Shown here: in pieces, positions 14,897 to 21,922 of the stretch
Numbering within the stretch: position 1 is the stretch's first letter
Layout of the letters: the number at the start of each line of letters is the position of its first letter
DNA from: CAZIVO01 sp964542765
GTDB taxonomy: Bacteria > Planctomycetota > UBA1135 > UBA2386
Assembly: GCA_964542765.1 (NCBI GenBank)
Contig: CAZIVO010000056.1
Location: forward strand, 1 to 22,033
Length of the DNA: 22,033 nucleotides
Reading direction: 5' to 3'
The notes under the pieces: generated by a model
The model's input: the letters and a program-made list of their open reading frames with translations, nothing else
Told to the model about the DNA's origin: nothing
Databases searched by the model: none
Program-made: the position numbers and the translations under genes

Positions 14897-15820
14897 TTAC
14901 TGGCCGATCGTCCACTCGGCGCCGTTGGACAGGCCGAGGCCGTAGCCCTCAAGAACGGCCAACTGCATCGGGATCTTGGCGTTGATGAACTGCTTGTTGT
15001 TGGGGACCTTCAGCGTGAGTGAGGTACCCAACGCCGGGATCGCCGTGACCGGTATGGTGACGGCGATCGGCATCGTCAGGATGGTGCCGATGCCGGGGAT
15101 CTTCACGGATGCTCGTTGCAAGCCGATGACCCAGGCTCCGCCCTTGTTTGTGGCGGTGCCGGCCTTTGCCGTGAGGCCTGCGGTGAAGCCGATGCTCGGG
15201 GGGTTGGGATCGAGGCGCATGAGGCTTGGAGCCGGTGCGCCGCTGCCGGTGCCATAGTGGGCGGTCGCGCCTTGTCCGGCGACCCAGCAGATGACGCGAG
15301 AGATGGGGCCAGCGTTCTCGCTCCACATTGGTCCCACGCCCTTGGTGGGGTCGAGGAGTTGCTGCATCCCACAACGGTTCATGACGATCGGCATGCCGAG
15401 GATGCGGCCTGCAAACGCTGCGGTGCCATAGGAGTTTCCTTGGCTACCACTACCGGACATGCCACAGGTTCCGAGGACAGCGACCCACTCATCCTTCTTG
15501 AAGACGACGGGCGGCAAGACAGGGATGATCTTGTCGCTCTTCACACCGCTTGAGTAGAAGGCCGGCGTCGCCGGGATCGTTTGGCTGTAGGGCGGAGGCG
15601 CTGCCGTCAGTTTGTAGATGCCAACGTATTGGTTGCCTTGGCTTGTTTCGTCGGGCACCTGGCAATGGGTGATGACGAAGGGCGTGGGCGCCTGGAAGTA
15701 GTAACCACGGACACGGGTGGAGGCGTAGGTCCGCGCGTAGCTCGGCATTGGTATTTGTGCGGCGAGATCTGCTGCACCGATGGTGAGGGTGAGCATTGCG
15801 ATGGGAAGAGCGCGTTTCAT
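14897..15820 (-). CDS. Secreted protein of unknown function, tandem duplicate 2
   Basis: A 307-residue protein, the same length as duplicate 1. The start at 15820 has the same AGGAG spacing and nearly the same signal peptide (Ala11 becomes Thr). Thirteen substitutions fall in residues 11-73, notably around R-T-Y-A-S-T-R-V-R at 30-38, Met46 to Thr, Val53 to Cys, and L-T-A in place of L-P-S at 71-73. Residues 74-306 are identical to duplicate 1, and the last residue is Gln instead of Lys. The N-terminal segment is therefore the part that distinguishes the two products, probably in ligand or partner contact (inference). A TATTAT -10-like box sits 74-79 bases upstream of the start. Each copy has its own leader and its own downstream hairpin, so they are probably separate transcription units. 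Confidence 0.8.
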   Translation of the reverse strand: MKRALPIAMLTLTIGAADLAAQIPMPSYARTYASTRVRGYYFQAPTPFVITHCQVPDETSQGNQYVGIYKLTAAPPPYSQTIPATPAFYSSGVKSDKIIPVLPPVVFKKDEWVAVLGTCGMSGSGSQGNSYGTAAFAGRILGMPIVMNRCGMQQLLDPTKGVGPMWSENAGPISRVICWVAGQGATAHYGTGSGAPAPSLMRLDPNPPSIGFTAGLTAKAGTATNKGGAWVIGLQRASVKIPGIGTILTMPIAVTIPVTAIPALGTSLTLKVPNNKQFINAKIPMQLAVLEGYGLGLSNGAEWTIGQ

Positions 15821-15853
15821 GGGAGTCTCCTGGGGGGAAAGAAGAGGGGCGCT

Positions 15854-15865
15854 GCAAGCGCTTGC
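15854..15865. promoter_or_regulatory. Palindrome in leader of duplicate gene 2, LacI-type operator-like
   Basis: GCAAGCGCTTGC again, at the same distance from the start codon as in copy 1 (34-45 bases). It lies about 22 bases downstream of the start point expected from the TATTAT box, where bound protein could block transcription. Confidence 0.45.
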
Positions 15866-15893
15866 TGAAGTTTGCCCTTAGCTGACGGGCGGG

Positions 15894-15899
15894 ATAATA
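15894..15899 (-). promoter_or_regulatory. Candidate -10 box for duplicate gene 2
   Basis: TATTAT on the minus strand within an otherwise GC-rich stretch. No convincing -35 hexamer lies 17 bases upstream (CCTTTT there). Copy 1 has no equivalent, since its upstream DNA is unrelated. Confidence 0.4.
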
Positions 15900-16100
15900 G
15901 GAGTACAGCCTAAACAAAAAGGGTCTCGCCGGAGAAGCCCCTCCTTGGCCCCTCGGGAGCCGGTTCTTGCGGTTTTTCGTGTAGGTGCGGGTTTGCTAAC
16001 CCGGCGGGGGTCGCGATTCAGGTAACCATCGGACCGAGAACGAGTCGGTCAGAATCACTGAAACCTGATGATTGTGAGGCGATGGTCTGCGTCACGCGCC

Positions 16101-16126
16101 TGATACCATGGGCCAAGGCTTGGCCC
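16101..16126 (+). promoter_or_regulatory. Candidate promoter element and palindrome before SulP gene
   Basis: TGATACCAT (16101-16109) resembles an extended -10 box. The next base starts GGGCCAA-GGC-TTGGCCC (16110-16126), a perfect seven-pair inverted repeat placed at or just after the expected transcription start. It could be an operator or the 5' end hairpin of the transcript. Confidence 0.4.
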
Positions 16127-16193
16127 CACGTATTTTGGTCGGCCGAAAGGCGATGCGAGTGATGGAGAAGAGAGCAGGCGAGAGCGGCAGGGA

Positions 16194-18419
16194 ATGAAAT
16201 CCTATTTCCGCGAGAAGCTCCGCGCCGACGCCTTCGCTGGCTTGACGGTGGCCGTCATGGGGGTGCCGCAAGCGATGGCCTACGCGTTGATCGCTGGTCT
16301 TCCCCCGGTCTACGGCATCTATACCGCCATCGTCACTTGTGTGGTTGCCGCTATCTTGGGCAGTTCCAAGCACCTCGTCACCGGCCCGACCAACGCTCTG
16401 TGCATGGTCATGCTGAGCCTCACGGCGCATTTGCCCGAGAAACACGACGTGAGCGTGATCGAGATCATCCTCCTTTTGAGTCTGATGGTCGGGATCATCC
16501 AGATGGTCTTTGGTCTGCTGCGCTTGGGGAGGATCGTCCGTTACGTTTCCAACTCGGTGGTCATCGGATTCACTGCCGGCGCTGGCATTCTGATCGCCTT
16601 CAATCAGGTTCAGAACCTGCTCGGGATCGATCTCTCAGATGCCCATGCCGAACGTTTTTACGAGGTGGTGATCGCGACCATCCAGAACGTCCCGCAGGCC
16701 AATCCTTATGCGTTGGGACTCGGGTTGGCGACGATCCTGATCGTTTTGATGGCGCCGAAGATCGATCGTCGCTTGCCAGCGGCCCTGCTCGGCGTCGCGA
16801 TCACGGGCTTGGTTTGCTACTTACTCGGTTGGTACGGATCCGAGGAACTCGGCCCTTGGAAGGTAGGGATCGTCCGTGACATCGAGCCTATTCGAGGGAG
16901 CCTGCCAGGATTTCATCTGCCCGAGTTGTTGCGTTACCCTAACTACGAGCTGACGCGTGAACTGGGCAGCGGTGCTCTGGCTCTGGCCTTGCTGGGTTTG
17001 GTCGAAGCGGCTTCGATTTCCAGGGCTGTTGCCTCCTCCAGCGGCCAACGTATCAATTTCACGAGGGAGTTCTTCGGCCAAGGGGCGTCGCAGATCGTCG
17101 GCTCTTTCTTCCAGTGCTTCGCGGGGTCCGGCTCCTTCACGCGGACTGCAGTTTGTTACCGCTCGGGTGGTCGCACCCGGATGGCCGCCATCTTCTCGGC
17201 GGGCTGGACGGCCTTGGCGCTGGTCGTTTTCGGTGATGTGGCCAACTTCATCCCCAAGGCAGCCTTGGCCGGGATTCTGATCGTGATTGCCTTCACGATG
17301 GTCGACAGGCAGCGGCTTCAACTCGCCTGGCGATCCGGCAAGAGTTCGCGCCTGGTTCTCCTGGGCACGCTGGGGTCGACGCTCATTCTGCCGCTGGAAT
17401 TTGCGATCTTCGTAGGGGTGTTCCTGTCCTTCGTGGTGGTTTTGCGCACGACCGGCAAGACCGATCTCACGCAACTGGTCACGCGAACCGATGGGGGTTT
17501 CGATGAAGTTCCATTCAAACGCGCGGCAGCCTCGCCGGTGGCGACGGTCAATATGGAGGGTGATTTCTACTTCGCGGCTGCCGATGACCTGGACTACGAG
17601 TTGCTGGAATGCATCACTCCACAGACGCGCGTGATCGTCTTGCGGATGAAGCGCCTGCGGGCCGTGGGCAGTACTGCCATGGCCATGCTCGGCCACTTTT
17701 CGAAGCTCTTGCGGGAGCGCGGCCTGCACCTCGTGGTCTGTGGTATCGAGGGTGAGTTGGAGCGAGTGATGACCGGCTCCGGTCTGCGCCAGCGGCTTGG
17801 CGAGGAGAATATCTTTTATGCCGACAACAAGCTCTTCCAGTCGACAGAACTGGCTCTGGCGCGGGCCTGGAGCATCGTCGAGATGGAACAGCGTGATGAT
17901 CTGGCGACCAAGGTCATGGGCAAGGCACCGGATCCCAAGATCCGAGCCGGCGATATCATGTCGCCGCGCTGCATCCGGTTCGGAGATCAGCATCAACTTC
18001 GCGAGGCCTTGTGGTTGATGTCCGAGTTGCAAAAGCACACGAAGTCCCTGCAGCCGACCCCCCTGTTTCTGCAGGACGAGGAGGCCAAGCTGGCCGGTAA
18101 GATTTCGCCGTGGCAGATCCTCGGAGTCCTGGCTGCCGGTGTCGAGGGTTCCCGCGATCTCGAAGATGCTGCCATCGGTAAGATGTTCCGGCGGGACTTC
18201 GCCAGGCTCATCGCCGAGATTGCCCGGGATGATTTCGCACGTCACGGGGAGGACGCCTCCCTCGAAGATCTTCTGGATAGCATGGCGACGGAAGATTTGC
18301 AGGTGGTGCCGATTTGCGATGATTCTGGGCACATCAAGGGTCTGGTGAGTGCGGACGATGTCTTGAGGTCGGTTGTCACCATGCTGCCTGATCCGGACAA
18401 GGGGGCTGCGCATGGCTGA
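16194..18419 (+). CDS. SulP-family anion transporter with STAS and CBS domains
   Basis: A 741-residue inner-membrane protein; SulP members carry sulfate, bicarbonate or other anions. The membrane core is at about 11-420: A-G-L-T-V-A-V-M-G-V-P-Q-A-M-A-Y-A-L at 15-32, G-L-P-P-V-Y-G-I-Y at 35-43, S-S-K-H-L-V-T-G-P-T-N-A at 57-68, and G-S-G-S-F-T-R-T-A-V at 311-320, all family signatures. A STAS domain follows at about 447-565. In it the usual Asp before Ser/Thr is replaced by Gly492 (V-G-S-T-A). Residues about 583-730 form a CBS pair, with D-I-M-S-P at 587-591 and G-L-V-S-A-D-D-V-L at 716-724. The pair is interrupted by an extra 60 or so residues. This is the first ATG of the frame; the ribosome site is poor. 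The stop overlaps the CBS gene by eight bases. Substrate is likely sulfate given the sulfatases downstream, but this is inference. Confidence 0.9.
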   Translation: MKSYFREKLRADAFAGLTVAVMGVPQAMAYALIAGLPPVYGIYTAIVTCVVAAILGSSKHLVTGPTNALCMVMLSLTAHLPEKHDVSVIEIILLLSLMVGIIQMVFGLLRLGRIVRYVSNSVVIGFTAGAGILIAFNQVQNLLGIDLSDAHAERFYEVVIATIQNVPQANPYALGLGLATILIVLMAPKIDRRLPAALLGVAITGLVCYLLGWYGSEELGPWKVGIVRDIEPIRGSLPGFHLPELLRYPNYELTRELGSGALALALLGLVEAASISRAVASSSGQRINFTREFFGQGASQIVGSFFQCFAGSGSFTRTAVCYRSGGRTRMAAIFSAGWTALALVVFGDVANFIPKAALAGILIVIAFTMVDRQRLQLAWRSGKSSRLVLLGTLGSTLILPLEFAIFVGVFLSFVVVLRTTGKTDLTQLVTRTDGGFDEVPFKRAAASPVATVNMEGDFYFAAADDLDYELLECITPQTRVIVLRMKRLRAVGSTAMAMLGHFSKLLRERGLHLVVCGIEGELERVMTGSGLRQRLGEENIFYADNKLFQSTELALARAWSIVEMEQRDDLATKVMGKAPDPKIRAGDIMSPRCIRFGDQHQLREALWLMSELQKHTKSLQPTPLFLQDEEAKLAGKISPWQILGVLAAGVEGSRDLEDAAIGKMFRRDFARLIAEIARDDFARHGEDASLEDLLDSMATEDLQVVPICDDSGHIKGLVSADDVLRSVVTMLPDPDKGAAHG

Positions 18420-18888
18420 AGTGATCCTGGCGCGTGACCTGATGATCTCGGACTTCGCGACGATCGAAGATGATCGAACTCTCGCCGATGCCATGCGCCA
18501 GCTGGCGGCGATGCACGGTGACCCTGATACTCCCCATGCCTTGGTGGTGGTCGACGCTGATGGTCGGTTTCGAAGCCTGTTGACGGCGCCACTCTTGTTC
18601 AAGGGAGCGGCGCGAGCCTGCGGGATGGAGCCGGGTCTGCTGGGTTCCCTGCTGGCGCGGTCACAGATGAGTCTGTCGGAGATCTTGATCCTGGGCCTGC
18701 CGGTCGTGGGGCCTGCCGATCGCCTTCTTTCCTTGATCGATGCTTGTAGCGAGGACCGATTGGAGTTTGTTCCCGTCGTGGAGGGTGGGCGTGCTGTGGG
18801 CTTGGTGCCTGCGACCTCGATTTTCCAGGCGGTGGCCTCTCTGGCTCTGACGCCCGAGCATGAGGGTATCCGTCTGGATCGAAACTGA
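18412..18888 (+). CDS. CBS-domain protein
   Basis: A 158-residue soluble protein with two CBS-type halves: A-R-D-L-M-I-S-D-F-A-T-I at about 6-17 with A-L-V-V-V-D-A-D-G-R-F-R-S-L-L-T at about 42-57, and later P-A-D-R-L-L-S-L-I-D followed by F-V-P-V-V-E-G-G-R-A-V-G-L-V. CBS pairs usually bind adenine nucleotides. The start at 18412 has AAGGGGGC five bases upstream and overlaps the SulP stop by eight bases, so the two are translationally coupled. It probably regulates or assembles with the transporter, whose own C-terminus carries related domains. An upstream in-frame ATG at 18373 would add 13 residues inside the SulP gene and is less likely. Confidence 0.82.
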   Translation: MAEVILARDLMISDFATIEDDRTLADAMRQLAAMHGDPDTPHALVVVDADGRFRSLLTAPLLFKGAARACGMEPGLLGSLLARSQMSLSEILILGLPVVGPADRLLSLIDACSEDRLEFVPVVEGGRAVGLVPATSIFQAVASLALTPEHEGIRLDRN

Positions 18889-18925
18889 GCGTCAGGGCCG
18901 GGGCTCTTGCACAGGGTGCTTTGGC

Positions 18926-18933
18926 GATACCAT
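18926..18933 (+). promoter_or_regulatory. GATACCAT promoter-like element before sulfatases
   Basis: GATACCAT lies 26-33 bases before the first sulfatase ATG, with a TTGCAC 13 bases upstream (too close for a standard -35). The same octamer occurs before SulP, and GATACC before the thioesterase. It suggests that the sulfatase pair can be transcribed separately from the SulP genes 70 bases upstream. Confidence 0.35.
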
Positions 18934-18958
18934 CGGGGCGTAGGAATCGAGGTCCCTC

Positions 18959-20377
18959 ATGAAGCGATTGATGAAGTCTGTCTGCGTCTTGCCTCTGATC
19001 ATGGCCGGGTTCGAGTCTGCTCCGGTTTCTTTGCCGGCGGATCCTCCGAACGTGATCTATGTCATGCTCGATGATGCCGGTTGGGGCGACTTTGGTGCCA
19101 ATGGTTCGCAGGCGGTGAAGACGCCCGTATTCGATCGGATGTGCGCAGAAGGGATGCGTTTCACCGACCATTACTCTGGTTCGGCAGTGTGTGCGCCGAC
19201 TCGTTGCGTACTGATCACCGGGCTTCACCCGGGGCATTGCCGCCGGCGGGACAATACGGCAACGGGCGGCCTCGAAGACTTCGCGGACCGTCCTTTGGTC
19301 TTCCTCGAAAAAGAAGATGTCACCGTTGCAGAGGTCATGAAAGAGGCGGGTTACGTCACCGGCGGGATCGGCAAGTGGGGCCTGGGTAATACCGGTACCG
19401 ATGGTGCGCCCGACAAGCAGGGGTTCGATCACTTCTACGGCTATCTGGATCAGGTCCACGCGCATAGCTACTACCCTGATTGGCTGTGGCACGATGGTGA
19501 TCGGCAGGAGTTGCCGGGCAACAAGGGTGGGGCCAAGGCGACCTACACGCATGACCTGTTCGAAGCCGACAGCCTGCGTTTCATCCGCAAGAATCGCAAC
19601 AAGCGGTTCTTCTTGTATCTGCCCTACACCTTGCCGCACGGCAAGTACGAGATCCCTTCGGACGCGCCCTACACGGATGAGTCCTGGCCGCAGATGGTCA
19701 AGAACTATGCGGCGATGATCACGCGCGCCGACACGACGGTCGGCAAGATTCTCGAACTGCTTGCCGAACTCGAACTCGATGAGAAGACCATCGTCTTCTA
19801 CACCTCGGACAATGGGCCCAATCGTCCCTTCGTGAAGCCGTTGGGATCGGCGGGGCCATTCCGCGGGACCAAGAGACAGCTTTACGAGGGAGGTCTTCGT
19901 GCGCCCATGGCGGTGCGCTGGCCGGGCAAGGTTCCGGCAGGGCGAGTCAGCGATTACACCTGGTCGATGGTCGATGTGTTCCCGACGGTTTGCGATCTGG
20001 CAGGGGCCGAGGCACCCGGGCATCTCGATGGTCATTCGGTCTTGCCGACCTTGCTGGGCAAGGATCAACCGCCGCCGCCCTTCCTCTACTGGGAGATCCA
20101 TCATCCCTTCCAGCAGGCGGTTCGCATGGGGAAGTGGAAGGGCATCCGCTTCGGCACCGAGGAGCCTTTGGCGCTCTACGATGTCATCGAGGATCCTGGC
20201 GAACGCGAGGACCGTGTCGCCGACCACGCTGCGATCGCCGATGAGATCGCAGCGGTCATGGAGGCTCAGCATGTGCCGAGTCGCTATTACCCGGCGTTAG
20301 CGCGCAAGAAGCAGCAGAAGAAGAAGAAGCGCAAGGGCGCGCAGGCCGGCTCCGCAGGAAAGAAGAAAGACAAATGA
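18959..20377 (+). CDS. Secreted formylglycine sulfatase, arylsulfatase A-like
   Basis: A 472-residue hydrolase that would cleave sulfate esters. The N-terminal segment to about residue 28 is a signal sequence (hydrophobic near 8-18, and the mature part begins N-V-I-Y-V-M-L-D-D). Active-site features are complete: Asp38-Asp39 for calcium; C-A-P-T-R at 78-82, in which Cys78 would be converted to formylglycine by a maturase not in this window; T-G-L-H-P-G-H at 87-93; G-K-W at 138-140; H-G-K at 227-229; and S-D-N-G at 283-286. The pattern around Cys78 and the G-H-C-R-R-R-D-N that follows resembles arylsulfatase A-type families of planctomycetes. It ends in a lysine-rich tail (about 449-472). GAGG seven bases before the ATG supports the start. 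The stop overlaps the next sulfatase start (ATGA). Sugar substrate unknown. Confidence 0.92.
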   Translation: MKRLMKSVCVLPLIMAGFESAPVSLPADPPNVIYVMLDDAGWGDFGANGSQAVKTPVFDRMCAEGMRFTDHYSGSAVCAPTRCVLITGLHPGHCRRRDNTATGGLEDFADRPLVFLEKEDVTVAEVMKEAGYVTGGIGKWGLGNTGTDGAPDKQGFDHFYGYLDQVHAHSYYPDWLWHDGDRQELPGNKGGAKATYTHDLFEADSLRFIRKNRNKRFFLYLPYTLPHGKYEIPSDAPYTDESWPQMVKNYAAMITRADTTVGKILELLAELELDEKTIVFYTSDNGPNRPFVKPLGSAGPFRGTKRQLYEGGLRAPMAVRWPGKVPAGRVSDYTWSMVDVFPTVCDLAGAEAPGHLDGHSVLPTLLGKDQPPPPFLYWEIHHPFQQAVRMGKWKGIRFGTEEPLALYDVIEDPGEREDRVADHAAIADEIAAVMEAQHVPSRYYPALARKKQQKKKKRKGAQAGSAGKKKDK

Positions 20378-21855
20378 TCGCTCCGCACAGCTTTCGAGTT
20401 TCTTGGTTCGCAGCTTCCCTGTTGATGGTGTCGGCATCGATCCACGGACAGGATCGACAGGGCAAGCCGCCGAACATCCTCTACATCATGTCGGACGATC
20501 ATGCGACCAGTGCGGTCGGTGCCTACCAGGGTCGGCTGAAGGATTTCGCGCCGACGCCGAACATCGATTCGATCGCCCGCCAGGGCATGCGGCTCAACAA
20601 CGTCTTCTGCAACAACTCGATCTGCACGCCCAGTCGTGCCAGCATCATCACCGGGCAGTACAGCCACGTGAACGGCATCCGGACCCTGCGTGGAAGTCTG
20701 AAGCCCGAGAGTCAATCTTTCGTCTCCGGGCTGGAGAAGGCCGGCTACAACACGGCCGTCATCGGCAAGTGGCACATCGCCTCGGCACCGCGCTTTTTCG
20801 ATCACTACGAGGTTCTTCCCGGTCAGGGTGCCTACTTCAACCCGCGCTTTTCCCGGAATGGTCAGCAGACGAAATATGAGGGTTATTGCACCGACATCAT
20901 CACCGAGCTCAGTCTCGACTGGCTGAAGTCCGTGGACAAGGAGGCGCCCTTCTTCTTGATGTGTCATCACAAGGCGCCGCACGGCAAATGGGAGTATGCG
21001 CCGCGTCATGCCAAGATGTTCGCCGATGTCGAGATCCCCATGCCGCCCACGGTGCATGATGGTTTCGAGCATCGCTCGACCGCTCTTGCCAAGCACGAGC
21101 GAACCCTTCTCTTCAATGGCGAGCGCATGCGCAAGACCTGGCCGACCGGCACGCTCGATCTCGATGGCATGAGCGACAGGCAGAAGGTCGAAGTCTCCTA
21201 CCAGAAATACGTGAAGGAGTATCTTCGCTGCGTGGCGGCAGTGGACGAGGGCGTCGGCCGCTTGCTCGGTTATCTGGAGGAGCAGGGGCTGGCCGACGAC
21301 ACCATCGTCATCTACACGTCCGACCAGGGGATGTTCCTGGGCGAGCATGGCTACATCGACAAGCGATTGATCCTCGAGGAGTCCCTACGGATGCCTTTCC
21401 TGGTCCGTTATCCGGGGCGCATCGAAGCGGGGAGTGCGAACGACGCCATGATCGTCAATGTCGATTTCGCCGAGACCATCCTCGATTACGCCGGTGCCGA
21501 GATTCCGGCTGACATGCAGGGCCGGAGTTTTCGCCCCTTGCTCGAAGGCCGCAAGGTCGAGGGCTGGCGGCGTTCGATGTTCTATGCCTACTGGGGTGGT
21601 CTGACGCGGCATTACGGCGTGCGCACCGAGCGGTACAAACTCCTGTGGCACCACACCGGCGAACGCGATTTCTTCGATCTGCAGACCGATCCCCTGGAGG
21701 TCAAGAGCCGCATCGATGACCCTGAATATGCTGACCGTGTGCAGGAACTGACGCAGGAGTTCGAGCGCTTGAGGCTCGAGGTCAAGATCGAGCGGAAAGA
21801 CCTGCCCGGGTCTGCGTCGCCTGCCAATCCCGATCGCCGTCGCCGCAAACGCTGA
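20374..21855 (+). CDS. Secreted formylglycine sulfatase, GlcNAc-6-sulfatase/choline-sulfatase-like clade
   Basis: A 493-residue hydrolase with a signal peptide over about 1-26 (cleavage after I-H-G-Q). The mature part begins N-I-L-Y-I-M-S-D-D with Asp41-Asp42. C-T-P-S-R at 84-88 is the formylglycine site (Cys84), followed by T-G-Q-Y-S-H-V-N-G; then G-K-W-H at 131-134, H-H-K-A-P-H-G-K-W at 198-206, and S-D-Q-G at 316-319 (Gln318 where the partner has Asn). H-H-K-A-P-H-G-K-W-E and E-E-S-L-R-M-P-F-L-V-R-Y-P-G are typical of the glucosamine-6-sulfatase/heparan-type branch (inference from memory). The C-terminus is charged (P-D-R-R-R-R-K-R). ATGA overlap with the preceding sulfatase implies coupled translation and perhaps stepwise action on one sulfated polysaccharide. 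Confidence 0.92.
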   Translation: MIAPHSFRVSWFAASLLMVSASIHGQDRQGKPPNILYIMSDDHATSAVGAYQGRLKDFAPTPNIDSIARQGMRLNNVFCNNSICTPSRASIITGQYSHVNGIRTLRGSLKPESQSFVSGLEKAGYNTAVIGKWHIASAPRFFDHYEVLPGQGAYFNPRFSRNGQQTKYEGYCTDIITELSLDWLKSVDKEAPFFLMCHHKAPHGKWEYAPRHAKMFADVEIPMPPTVHDGFEHRSTALAKHERTLLFNGERMRKTWPTGTLDLDGMSDRQKVEVSYQKYVKEYLRCVAAVDEGVGRLLGYLEEQGLADDTIVIYTSDQGMFLGEHGYIDKRLILEESLRMPFLVRYPGRIEAGSANDAMIVNVDFAETILDYAGAEIPADMQGRSFRPLLEGRKVEGWRRSMFYAYWGGLTRHYGVRTERYKLLWHHTGERDFFDLQTDPLEVKSRIDDPEYADRVQELTQEFERLRLEVKIERKDLPGSASPANPDRRRRKR

Positions 21856-21860
21856 GCGGG

Positions 21861-21895
21861 AATTCGCCGCCGCACCCTTTTTTGGCGGGGGAATT
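21861..21895 (+). terminator. Possible terminator after sulfatase pair
   Basis: AATTC...CCGCC (21861-21871) can pair with GGCGG...GAATT (21884-21895) with a small internal loop and a T-rich apical loop, five bases after the stop, followed by TTCTT. If real it would work poorly as a classic terminator; its near symmetry may serve both converging genes. Confidence 0.35.
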
Positions 21896-21922
21896 TTCTT
21901 CGGAAACAGGCGCTATGAGCTG

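Larger units (their letters stand above)
14813..15867. repeat. Tandem direct repeat, copy 2 (1055 bp)
   Basis: Second copy of the 13666-14719 unit, same orientation, separated from it by 93 bases of unrelated DNA (14720-14812). The coding 3' three quarters are identical to copy 1, while the 3' flank shows three substitutions and one indel over 83 bases. Confidence 0.9.
15821..16193. other. Divergent intergenic region, duplicate 2 / SulP gene
   Basis: The longest gene-free stretch of the window (373 bases). It holds the leader palindrome and -10-like box of duplicate 2, a small perfect hairpin CGGGTT-TGCT-AACCCG at 15988-16003 of unknown role, a GATACCAT promoter-like element and a palindrome just before the SulP gene. 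Nothing that codes is seen. Confidence 0.6.

Noticed and set aside
13666..15867. Insertion sequence or transposon reading of the tandem repeat
   Set aside because: The units are direct repeats holding a secreted-protein gene; there is no transposase, no terminal inverted repeats and no target duplication.
15960..16060. tRNA-like look of the GC-rich stretch with a small hairpin
   Set aside because: No cloverleaf could be built: there is no matching acceptor stem, no T-loop consensus and no proper anticodon arm.
16821..18602. 593-codon minus-strand open frame opposite SulP and the CBS gene
   Set aside because: It is antisense to well-marked SulP, STAS and CBS sequence, with no family features of its own.
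18599..20272. 557-codon minus-strand open frame opposite the first sulfatase
   Set aside because: It is antisense to complete sulfatase active-site motifs, and its composition is typical of shadow frames.
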